Of a stretch of DNA of 64,000 nt, positions 21,233 to 29,105 are shown in pieces. Every line of letters starts with the position of its first letter. Position 1 is the stretch's first letter. A model generated the notes under the pieces. The model saw only the letters and a list, made by a program, of their open reading frames with translations. It was not told where the DNA came from and ran no database searches. Position numbers and translations under genes: made by a program. Source of the DNA: an uncultured bacterium (GTDB taxonomy: Bacteria > Planctomycetota > UBA1135 > GCA-002686595); the NCBI GenBank assembly GCA_937910685.1, contig CALEMP010000157.1, positions 1-64,000 on the forward strand. The letters run 5' to 3'.

Positions 21233-21964
21233 CTAGGCCTTTGCCTGCGTGTTGATTATCCGGTGGTGACGAACCGGGTCCCCAACGATTCCGGTCAAAC
21301 GTGACACGGTGGGGTTTACGAATGTGAACCCCATACTGGATCCAATTGCTTCAAAGACGGGCAATTCCTCGTCGGAGGTGGTCAGGATCGCCTTTGGGGC
21401 GAGCCCTCCCAGGGCCAGCCGCACGAGGGTTTCAACCCTGATACGTTCAGCCTTGGGATGGCCCCCAGCCACTTGCAGGGGGCCTCCCTGGCGCCCGTAG
21501 AGCTTATTGTGCATGGCCGGAAAGGCATCGGGGTCGGTCAAGACCGAGACAAACCACAGGTGATCCACCTGGCCGGTTTCCGCGGGACGCATGGGGGCGG
21601 TAGTGACTCGCGGAGCGAGGCCACCAGTGACCTCCGCTACTGATGCCATAGCTGCCTTCAGGAGGTCCAGCTCGATGCCCTCTAATCCGTGAACCGTCAC
21701 CTTGCGATTCAGCATGGTGGCCTCAAAGACCAACGGCGCAAGCTCGGCGACTCCGGCCCCCACATACAAGCTGCGGCCGTTTGGGCTCAAGTGTTGGCCC
21801 AGGTCACCGGCGAACAACAACCCGGCGTTGCGTGCCGCATCGATTGCCTCCGGAGAAAAAAAGCCCTTACCATCACCCGAGCAATAGACGCTTTCTAGGG
21901 CTTGCCAATCAATGGCTCCTTCTGCGGCATCGAGGGCTGCGGCAAATTGTGCGGGGTCGTTCAT
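21233..21964 (-). CDS. Conserved hypothetical protein, Rossmann-like
   Basis: 243 residues between ppk1 and the permease gene, four bases after the permease stop. A glycine-containing strand-turn-helix (SLYVGAGVAELAPLVFEA, about residues 65-82) followed by NRKVTVHGLEGIELDLL resembles the SAM-binding start of a methyltransferase, but later motifs are not clear. The C-terminal half has LGGLAPKAILTTSDEELPVFEA and a His/Arg-rich end. No signal peptide or membrane segment. I do not assign a function; the position beside ppk1 is the only context. Confidence 0.7.
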   Translation of the reverse strand: MNDPAQFAAALDAAEGAIDWQALESVYCSGDGKGFFSPEAIDAARNAGLLFAGDLGQHLSPNGRSLYVGAGVAELAPLVFEATMLNRKVTVHGLEGIELDLLKAAMASVAEVTGGLAPRVTTAPMRPAETGQVDHLWFVSVLTDPDAFPAMHNKLYGRQGGPLQVAGGHPKAERIRVETLVRLALGGLAPKAILTTSDEELPVFEAIGSSMGFTFVNPTVSRLTGIVGDPVRHHRIINTQAKA

Positions 21965-21968
21965 TGTC

Positions 21969-24098
21969 CTAGGTTACGTTTGGTGCGTTACTCAAGCCGA
22001 GTTGCTTGCGAATCGTATTGAGGGCTTGGGGTTCCCCGAAAAGAAGCAGCCGGTCCCCTTTTTCAAGGCGAGTTGCGCCCCGAGGAATCATGGTTTTGTT
22101 GCGGCGGCGGATGGCAGCTACTAGGCAGCCATCGGGAAGCCCCAGTTCGAATAGTTGCTGATCAATCCAGGGCTCGGATTCCGATCCCGGCGTCAGGCGC
22201 AGGGAGAGGTACCGGTCATCTCGCAAGAATACCTCGCGAAGGGACATTTCGTTGGGAGCAGAACGCCAAGCGGTGTCAAAGTCGTCGCGATCGATGCGAT
22301 TGGCTAGTTGCGCCAACATCCGCAAGTGGCGGCTCGGGTCACCTTTCGGGCTGACAAGGAAAAAGGCCGCGTGGACAGCGTCCGTCAGCTGGGTTTTGCC
22401 AAAGACGTCGCCCGTAAGAATCTGGAAGTCCTTGATAGACCGAACCAACACCAAGAGGGGCTGCTCGATGTCCGGAAGATACATGTGGGGGAGGGCGACG
22501 CCCTTCGCGACGGGCGTGGCGCCCATCTTTGTTCCTTCGCGGAAACCGCCTATGAATACTTCTCTTGGGCCACCAGTTCGTTCCGCAAGGGCCTCGGCCA
22601 CTTGCTCGATCAGTCGATCGAAATCAGGAACCGTCTCCACCTCGATGACTTGCGCCCCTAGGACCACCTCCTCAAAGGGGTCCTCATCACGCAGGCCCTT
22701 TTCTTTGAGAATCGTGCGCAACTCCACATCGAGCGCCTCATGTCTGGAGCGCCCAAGGCGCTCAAACACATGGTAGATCGCCCCCGTTCGCTTGACCCTA
22801 GAGGAGCCATAGAACTGGAACCAGGCGATTCCCGCGGCGATCAAGCCTAGGCTGAAAGCCGTGGGCAGCCAGCCCATTTGAATGATCAGGAAGAACGGCG
22901 AGAGGATGCCGAAGATGGGAATCCAAGGGTAGAGCGGCGTGCGGTAGCCGGGGTCATAGCTGGCAAGTCCGCTCTCACGCATAATGATCACGGCTAGACA
23001 AAGCAGAGCGAACATCATCAACTGGAAAGCACTGGCCAGCTTGGCAATCTTGATTGGGTCGAAGAACAAGATCACGCTAATGATCAGGGCGACAGTGACC
23101 ATAATCGACACCAGCGGCGTCCCGTTCTTATCGAGCTTCGAGAGAGCGGGGGGCACAAGATCGTCACGCCCCATGGCGAGCGGGTAACGGGAGGCGGCCA
23201 TGATCCCGGCGTTGGCAACCGAGAAGAAGGCTAGAACCGCACCCACAGAAACCAGGATCATTCCCGTGCGACCACCGATGATATGGGCGGCGCTGGACAT
23301 GGGCGTCATGTTGCCCGCCAGCTCGGCCGGGGGCATGACGCCCACCATGACCGCGGTGGCGAGTCCATAGATCAAGAGCGCCGTAATCAGGGACAGGAAA
23401 ATGCCCCGGGGTAGGTTGCGCTCTGGGTCGGAGACCTCTTCTGAAACGCTCGCCACTTTGGTGACGCCCACATAGCTGATGTAGACCAGGCCTGCGGTGG
23501 CCAAGATTGATTCGCTCCCAGCGTCCAGGAACCCCCCGAAGTGTTCGACCCGCATCTCGGGTAACCCAACGGCAAGGAAAACCGTGAGGATCGATAGCAG
23601 TAGGACCACAAGGATTTTTTGGAGCCCCCCCGAGTGCCGGGCGCCCATGGCATTCAAGCCAGCGAAGAGAACCGCAAAACCGATTGCCAGGGGTTTGAGC
23701 AACCATGGGTTCGGTTCGAACAACAGCGAAACCGTCGCCGCCAAGCCAACAAGTGCGAAACTCGTCTTGAGCGCAATGGCAAGCCATGTGCCAAAGCCAC
23801 CAATTGTCCCCAGCAGGGGGCCGAGACTGCGTTCGAGGAAGTAGTAAGACCCCCCCGCTCTGGGCATGGCGGTGGAGAGTTCGACGATGCAGAGCATGGC
23901 CGGAATCAAGGGTACGGCGGCGAGCAGGTAGCAGAGGACGACCGCTGGCCCTACCTGCTGTGCGGCAAGTCCGGGCAAAAGAAACAGCCCCGCGCTGAGG
24001 GTCGCGCCAGTTGCGATGGCGTAGACGCTGCCGAGGCCCAGTTGTTTCTTTAGTTGTGTGTTGGAGGTGTCGCCCATCGTGTGTTGCGCGGCGCTCAA
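21969..24098 (-). CDS. APC-family permease with EIIA-like and TrkA-C domains
   Basis: 709 residues in three parts. Residues about 20-430 are a 12-helix APC amino-acid/polyamine permease (GLGSVYAIATGATLSAGLFL in helix 1, then VELSTAMPRAGGSYYFLER). Residues about 470-620 resemble a PTS EIIA type-2 (EIIA-Ntr) domain, with the phosphorylatable His in GVALPHMYLP. Residues about 635-700 are a TrkA-C ligand-binding domain (LPDGCLVAAIRRRNKTMIPRG...GDRLLLFGEP). The added domains suggest that transport is controlled by phosphorylation and by a bound nucleotide. Substrate unknown. Start could also be the Met at residue 8. Confidence 0.88.
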   Translation of the reverse strand: MSAAQHTMGDTSNTQLKKQLGLGSVYAIATGATLSAGLFLLPGLAAQQVGPAVVLCYLLAAVPLIPAMLCIVELSTAMPRAGGSYYFLERSLGPLLGTIGGFGTWLAIALKTSFALVGLAATVSLLFEPNPWLLKPLAIGFAVLFAGLNAMGARHSGGLQKILVVLLLSILTVFLAVGLPEMRVEHFGGFLDAGSESILATAGLVYISYVGVTKVASVSEEVSDPERNLPRGIFLSLITALLIYGLATAVMVGVMPPAELAGNMTPMSSAAHIIGGRTGMILVSVGAVLAFFSVANAGIMAASRYPLAMGRDDLVPPALSKLDKNGTPLVSIMVTVALIISVILFFDPIKIAKLASAFQLMMFALLCLAVIIMRESGLASYDPGYRTPLYPWIPIFGILSPFFLIIQMGWLPTAFSLGLIAAGIAWFQFYGSSRVKRTGAIYHVFERLGRSRHEALDVELRTILKEKGLRDEDPFEEVVLGAQVIEVETVPDFDRLIEQVAEALAERTGGPREVFIGGFREGTKMGATPVAKGVALPHMYLPDIEQPLLVLVRSIKDFQILTGDVFGKTQLTDAVHAAFFLVSPKGDPSRHLRMLAQLANRIDRDDFDTAWRSAPNEMSLREVFLRDDRYLSLRLTPGSESEPWIDQQLFELGLPDGCLVAAIRRRNKTMIPRGATRLEKGDRLLLFGEPQALNTIRKQLGLSNAPNVT

Positions 24099-24110
24099 GC
24101 CGCGCCGTGG

Positions 24111-25796
24111 TTACTTGTCGTCGAGACCGCGCCCTTCACGCAGGGTGTGATAGGCGCCCGTTGCGAGAGCGTCAAACTTCTCCACAATTCCCGAGGGCCA
24201 GCGCACGGTAATGCCTTCGATCTCGGCGGAAGTGCCGAGGCCGAAATGTGCCCTGGGATCATTGCTGGCAAGGTAGCTATAGGCCGGGTCCGCAAGGCGC
24301 CAAGCAGTCTTGCCTTGGTGGGTCACACCGACCACCGCGCCGGGGACTTCGTCTCCCCGCTTGTCGAGCATCCGGAAACCAATCCAGTGCCCCTTTGCGT
24401 TGTTCATCAGCAGCTTGGTGCGGCCATCGCGGTCCATGTAGACCACGTCCACATCCCCATCGTTATCAAGGTCACCGAAAGCCGCGCCACGGCTCGTACC
24501 CACGGACTGATTGGCTTCACCGCCGCCAGCGACCGGAGCAAAGCGTGTGCCGCCCTGGCCCTGGTAAAGGTGATTGGGTTCCGCGTAAGGATCTGCGGCA
24601 AAAACTTCCTCGTGGCGCCATGCCTGTACCGCACCGTTGACCACATAGAGGTCAAGCTGACCATCAAGATCGTAGTCATGGAAACCCATGCCAAAACCCG
24701 TGTACTTCAAGCTGGTGGCATTCATGCCAGTCGCGTTGGTTTTGTCCGTGAAACGACCGCGGCGGTTCATGTAGAAGGTGTTGGTTTCCCGGCGCAGGTG
24801 GGTCATGAACAGGTCGAGGTCCCCGTCTTGGTCCACGTCCACCCACTGAACCCCCATGCCGGCTTCTGGCGTTCCATTGCCATTGACAGCGCAACCGAGC
24901 AGGAGGCCCTTGTCGGCGTACTTGCCCCGGCCCTGGTTGTGCCAAAGGTTGTTCGGGGTCGCGTCGTTAGCCACATAGAGATCCATGTGGCCGTCCTGAT
25001 CGTAGTCGGCCGGGGCAACCCCAAGGCCGTTTCCGAACGCTGCGTCTAAGCCAGAGGTGGGCGTCCAATCTTGAAAGCGGGAGCGGCCCATGACGAATAA
25101 GGCATCGGGGCTGGCCGCGTTGTAGTTGTTGGGACTGCAGTAGTCGCGCTCGGAGAAGTAATTGAAACAGGGGGTCTCGGTCGATGCGTGCCAGAGCAGG
25201 TTATTGACCACATAAAGGTCGAGGTCTCGGTCTCCGTCTACATCAACAAACGCAGCGCTGGTTGCCCAGCGCACATCTTCGGTGCCGGAGGTTTTGGTGA
25301 TGTCCTTGAAGCGCACAATCCCTTGCTCGTCAGGTCCTTCGTTGCGGAACAAGATGTTCACGCCCACATTGGTGACGAACAGATCCATGTCCCCGTCGCG
25401 GTCATAGTCACCACAGGCCACGCCCATGCCGTAGCTGGTGTCGCCTGTGCCGGTAAGTTCGGTGACATCCTCAAAACGGGGCTGGCCGGTACCCTCGTCC
25501 ACGCCTAGGTTGCGGAACAATTGGTTCGGCGGGCTGTCAGGTCCTTCGTTTTCGGCATCCTTGAGGAAACCCGACTGGACACAGTAGATGTCCAGCAGTC
25601 CGTCTCCGTCATAGTCGAGCAGGGCTACGCCGCCACCCATAATTTCGGGGAACCAGTATTCACCCCGGGCCCCGCTGACATGGGAGAACTCGATGCCTGC
25701 AGCTTCGCCGATTTCGGTGAACCAGGGGGTGGGCGTAGTGTCTTGGGGGGCTCCCAGGACAGATAGAAGAAGGATAGAAAGTTGCACGGTGATCAA
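24111..25796 (-). CDS. CRTAC1-family FG-GAP / ASPIC-UnbV protein, exported
   Basis: 561 residues with a short signal peptide (MITVQLSILLLSVLGAP). Seven FG-GAP/VCBS calcium-binding repeats are visible from their D-x-D-G-D-x-D-L cores (DYDGDGLLD, DYDRDGDMD, DVDGDRDLD, DYDQDGHMD, DVDQDGDLD, DYDLDGQLD, DLDNDGDVD), forming a probable seven-bladed propeller. The C-terminus is the ASPIC/UnbV domain (IEGITVRWPSGIVEKFD). Such proteins are abundant in Planctomycetota and usually occur beside TPR proteins, as here (ATGA-type overlap with the gene upstream). A role in binding at the cell surface is likely; no enzyme activity is known for the family. Confidence 0.9.
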   Translation of the reverse strand: MITVQLSILLLSVLGAPQDTTPTPWFTEIGEAAGIEFSHVSGARGEYWFPEIMGGGVALLDYDGDGLLDIYCVQSGFLKDAENEGPDSPPNQLFRNLGVDEGTGQPRFEDVTELTGTGDTSYGMGVACGDYDRDGDMDLFVTNVGVNILFRNEGPDEQGIVRFKDITKTSGTEDVRWATSAAFVDVDGDRDLDLYVVNNLLWHASTETPCFNYFSERDYCSPNNYNAASPDALFVMGRSRFQDWTPTSGLDAAFGNGLGVAPADYDQDGHMDLYVANDATPNNLWHNQGRGKYADKGLLLGCAVNGNGTPEAGMGVQWVDVDQDGDLDLFMTHLRRETNTFYMNRRGRFTDKTNATGMNATSLKYTGFGMGFHDYDLDGQLDLYVVNGAVQAWRHEEVFAADPYAEPNHLYQGQGGTRFAPVAGGGEANQSVGTSRGAAFGDLDNDGDVDVVYMDRDGRTKLLMNNAKGHWIGFRMLDKRGDEVPGAVVGVTHQGKTAWRLADPAYSYLASNDPRAHFGLGTSAEIEGITVRWPSGIVEKFDALATGAYHTLREGRGLDDK

Positions 25797-27304
25797 TGCC
25801 CAGCCTGCTTGAGGGTGTTTTCGAGTTGTTGCTGGAAGGCGGCGATCTCAGGATCATTTCCTGAAACGGTCGTCGCGTGTTGGGCGGCTTGTCGGGCGCC
25901 GTCCCATTTTTCCATGGTGTATCGGACCCGCGCCAGGAAAACCCATGCCATAGGGTTCTCTGGGGAATGGGCCGTGTGGGCCATGGCGAATTTTTCCATT
26001 TCCCGGTGCTTGCCCTGACTGGCGTAGAGTTGGGCAAGGAATTCATAGAGCTGGGGTTCGGTGCAACCAAGCATGTGCGCTCGTTGCATGTTAGCCATAG
26101 TGATCTTGCCCTTCGCTTGTGCCCCCTCGGGGTCGTTGGGGTCGATGCTGACCTGCTCCACCAGGCCTCGGTAGTACCAGGTCCTCCCGATGTGCGGCGC
26201 CATTTGAATGGCCGCGTCGGCGGCGGTGCGCGCACGGGCGATGAGGTCCACGCGTTGGGCCGCATTGGCGGGGTTCGAGGACATGTTGAGCAGTACCACG
26301 GCCATGTCAATCTGCGTGGCGTAGGCCTTGGGGTCGATCAGTGCGCTCTCGTCCAACAACTTGAGGGCCTGTTCAAGGTCCCCGAGTTGCTGATAGGCAC
26401 GGGACATTATGTTGAGGACCTGCATGTCCGGGCCGCGCTCGGCTCGGATGACCTCGAGGGCCGCAAGTGCACCCTGGGGGTCACCGCCGGCGAGCCTGTT
26501 CTCGATGGCACCCATGCGCTTGCCAAACCCGGCGGCCCATTTGGTCAGTAACGGCTGGTGGGGATCCGGCGGGAAAATCGGGAAGGCGTTGAGCCCGCGC
26601 TTTAGCTCGAAGGCCGACTGGAGATCATCGCCTAACTCAGCCAGAACCAGGCCCAAGAGATAGTGTGCGTGGGTGTAGGCGGGGTTGATGGTCAGGGCTT
26701 CGCGCAGGAGATCCGCGGCCTCTTGCCAGGATTCCTTTTCGATCATCACTTGGGCTAGGCCCACTCGGTTCTCGGGAAACTTGACTGCACCGCCAAGCCC
26801 CGCTTCCGATGCAATCGCCTGCTGCCAGGCAGCTTCAGCTTGGTCGATGAACCCCATGCTGAGCGCTGTGTCTCCCAGCCGCGCTTGGACCACCGCCGTG
26901 TTCTTAAGCCTCGGCGCAACCGCGCGAAAGGACTCAAAGGCTGCGATCAGATCGCCCCCCGCATGCTGGCAAACGCCCAGGCGGTAAACCCATTCCGGTT
27001 TTTCTGGCATCAGGCTGATGGCTTGGGCATAACAACCCAAAGCCAGAGACCACATGGTGTTGGCCTCGTAGGCCAGTCCAAGTTGAGACCAGGCTTGGCC
27101 CCGTGCGCTCAGATCTTCGGGTGCTGCGCTGGCGTGTTCGAGATTTGCTTTGAGCACTCCCTGGAACGCCCGATCCAAGGTGGCGACCACCTCGGGGTCC
27201 ATGCGCGAGGTGTTCTCGATAATTGGCGGCGAGGGAAGATCGGCGGCTTGGACACCAGAGTCGATGTGGACCGCAAAGGCCAGCAAGAAGGGTAGGTAGG
27301 GCAT
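25793..27304 (-). CDS. TPR-repeat protein, exported
   Basis: 503 residues. A signal peptide covers about residues 1-20 (MPYLPFLLAFAVHIDSGVQA). The rest is helical repeats of the TPR type, for example SQLGLAYEANTMWSLALGCY, ARLGDTALSMGFIDQAEAAW, AHYLLGLVLAELGDDLQSAF and NIMSRAYQQLGDLEQALKLL. It overlaps the start of the CRTAC1 gene by four bases, so the two are translated together; this pairing is common in planctomycetes and suggests the TPR protein is the scaffold partner of the propeller. It is the first gene of the minus-strand run, preceded by a TATAAT. Confidence 0.88.
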   Translation of the reverse strand: MPYLPFLLAFAVHIDSGVQAADLPSPPIIENTSRMDPEVVATLDRAFQGVLKANLEHASAAPEDLSARGQAWSQLGLAYEANTMWSLALGCYAQAISLMPEKPEWVYRLGVCQHAGGDLIAAFESFRAVAPRLKNTAVVQARLGDTALSMGFIDQAEAAWQQAIASEAGLGGAVKFPENRVGLAQVMIEKESWQEAADLLREALTINPAYTHAHYLLGLVLAELGDDLQSAFELKRGLNAFPIFPPDPHQPLLTKWAAGFGKRMGAIENRLAGGDPQGALAALEVIRAERGPDMQVLNIMSRAYQQLGDLEQALKLLDESALIDPKAYATQIDMAVVLLNMSSNPANAAQRVDLIARARTAADAAIQMAPHIGRTWYYRGLVEQVSIDPNDPEGAQAKGKITMANMQRAHMLGCTEPQLYEFLAQLYASQGKHREMEKFAMAHTAHSPENPMAWVFLARVRYTMEKWDGARQAAQHATTVSGNDPEIAAFQQQLENTLKQAGH

Positions 27305-27329
27305 AGGTGGCTCCCGTTGGGGCAGGCGG

Positions 27330-27335
27330 ATTATA
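27330..27335 (-). promoter_or_regulatory. Perfect -10 TATAAT before the TPR/CRTAC1/permease/ppk1 run
   Basis: TATAAT on the minus strand 25 bases before the TPR start codon. The hexamer 17 bases upstream (TCCTGA) is a poor -35. A CGGGAG stretch near the ATG could serve as ribosome-binding site. Confidence 0.5.
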
Positions 27336-27511
27336 CTGGCAACCGGACGGGGTCAGGACATGCGCCGCCGAGTGGTGGGAGCGGCCTTTCTACGGGCGCC
27401 GATGGGGTGTGTGGGCGGGGAGTTGGAGGGCTGGGAGGGCACCGGGCGCAGACCGGAGAAATCGGCCAGCGGGGATTCTCGATTGTGAATGCCGGGCGGG
27501 AGTCAAGCCCC

Positions 27512-27517
27512 TACAAT
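27512..27517 (+). promoter_or_regulatory. -10-like TACAAT before the molybdoenzyme operon
   Basis: TACAAT sits 27 bases before the GTG start at 27545, leaving a short leader that carries the AGAGGAG site. No clear -35 is seen. Confidence 0.4.
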
Positions 27518-27530
27518 CACCGCCCTCAAG

Positions 27531-27537
27531 AGAGGAG
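27531..27537 (+). promoter_or_regulatory. Shine-Dalgarno AGAGGAG fixing a GTG start
   Basis: AGAGGAG is seven bases before GTG 27545, the codon directly preceding QLGFVIDHTRCIGCHAC. The longer upstream frame is Gly/Arg-rich intergenic sequence, so this start is strongly preferred. Confidence 0.75.
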
Positions 27538-27544
27538 TATCTGC

Positions 27545-29092
27545 GTGCAATTAGGATTTGTCATCGATCACACACGCTGCATCGGCTGCCATGCCTGCAG
27601 TATTGCTTGCAAGTCTGAAAACGACGTGCCGCTGGGGAGCTACCGCACCTGGGTCAAGTACACCGAAGAGGGTGAATTTCCCTCGGTTCGCCGGGGCTAT
27701 TCCGTTCTCCGCTGCAACCAGTGCGAGGAACCGCCCTGCGTCGATATCTGCCCGACTTCAGCTCTGGGCAAGGGATTCAACGGCGTGGTGGAAATTGACC
27801 CCAAGAGTTGCATTGGCTGCAAATCCTGCATGCAGGCCTGCCCCTACGACGCCCTGTACATCAACCCCGAATCGGGTTTGGCTGAGAAATGCCACTTTTG
27901 CGCGCACCGCACCGAGGTCGGCTTGGCTCCAGCCTGCGCCGTGGTCTGTCCCACTGAAGCGATCATCCCCGGGGACTTTGACGATCCCGACAGCTATGTA
28001 TCGCGCTTCAAGAACGAGCACCAGCTAGAGGTGCGCAAGCCAGAGGCTGGAACCAAGCCCAACGTTTTCTATCGCGAGGTGACTCCCGCGGGAATCGACC
28101 CGGGCCTGACCAACCAGTCCCATGGTTCGATTTGGTCCGACAGCCCCACCGGAGACCGAGCTGCCGCAGAGGCCTACCGGGCCGCCGAGGCAAAAGCCTC
28201 CGAGCAGTCCAGCGCCCGCACGGTTTATGACGTGCCGCGGAAAATGATCTGGGGCTGGAAGATCACCGGCTATTTGTGGACCAAGTCGATTGCCTCGGGG
28301 GTTTTCCCCTTGGCCCTGATAGCGGCCTGGATTGGGGCTGATTCCAACACAGGGGATTTCGTGGGTGCCACGGGCCTTGGGGCGGTTTTCATTTCCCTGG
28401 TGTTCCTGGCCCTGACCGGCTTGTTGCTGGTGCTAGACCTCAAGCGTCCCGAGCGATTCCTGTACATCCTGTTGCGCCCCAACTGGAAATCCTGGCTTGT
28501 ACGGGGCAGTTACATCATTGGCGCCTTTGGAGGCCTGCTGTCCTTGCCGGTGGTGTTCCGCATGGCAGGCATCGGCTTCGGCGGCATGGCGGCGTCCATC
28601 TTTACAGTGGTATGTGTGCTGTTGGGGGCCGCAACCGCAGGGTACACGGGCTTCCTGTTCAGCCAAGCGAAGGGCCGCGTGCTTTGGATGCGCAGGGGCA
28701 TGTGGGCGCACCTGATTTTGCAGGCCGCAGTTGCCGGATCGAGTTGCCTGTTGATTGCCCATACGGTGGGCTTGACCCTGTCGGACAAAGGCTACGACTT
28801 CATGCGCCTCGCCCTCGGGGTTTCACTGGCACTGCACTTGGCGATGACTTTGCTCGAAGGCAAGTTGGCACCTAAGAATCGCGAAGCCGAATATCATCGT
28901 ACCGCGCGCTTAATCACCCATGGGCCCTACAAGGTCACCCACTGGGGCGTTGGCATAGTTGCGGGAATCCTGCTGCCCGTGGCACTTCTCTCTAGTGGCC
29001 CCGTGGCGGTGGCCGGAGTGCTCGCCCTCGTGGGTCTTTGGGCCGAGAAAGACCTACTCGTTCGCGCTGGCCAAGCGTTGCCTATCTCCTGA
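27545..29092 (+). CDS. Four-cluster ferredoxin fused to NrfD-type membrane anchor
   Basis: 515 residues from a GTG start. Residues about 1-190 are an NrfC/PsrB/DmsB-like subunit with four cysteine sets for [4Fe-4S] clusters: CIGCHACSIAC, CNQCEEPPCVDIC, CIGCKSCMQAC and CHFC...CAVVC. A linker of about 45 residues leads to an NrfD/PsrC-like integral membrane domain (from about residue 240, KITGYLWTKSIASGVFPLAL) with about eight to nine helices and a conserved VLDLKRPERF loop. In most relatives these are separate B and C subunits. It should move electrons between the quinone pool and the molybdoenzyme encoded next. No export signal precedes the ferredoxin, so the clusters probably face the cytoplasm. 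Confidence 0.9.
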   Translation: MQLGFVIDHTRCIGCHACSIACKSENDVPLGSYRTWVKYTEEGEFPSVRRGYSVLRCNQCEEPPCVDICPTSALGKGFNGVVEIDPKSCIGCKSCMQACPYDALYINPESGLAEKCHFCAHRTEVGLAPACAVVCPTEAIIPGDFDDPDSYVSRFKNEHQLEVRKPEAGTKPNVFYREVTPAGIDPGLTNQSHGSIWSDSPTGDRAAAEAYRAAEAKASEQSSARTVYDVPRKMIWGWKITGYLWTKSIASGVFPLALIAAWIGADSNTGDFVGATGLGAVFISLVFLALTGLLLVLDLKRPERFLYILLRPNWKSWLVRGSYIIGAFGGLLSLPVVFRMAGIGFGGMAASIFTVVCVLLGAATAGYTGFLFSQAKGRVLWMRRGMWAHLILQAAVAGSSCLLIAHTVGLTLSDKGYDFMRLALGVSLALHLAMTLLEGKLAPKNREAEYHRTARLITHGPYKVTHWGVGIVAGILLPVALLSSGPVAVAGVLALVGLWAEKDLLVRAGQALPIS

Positions 29093-29105
29093 CCGCTCTT
29101 CCATC

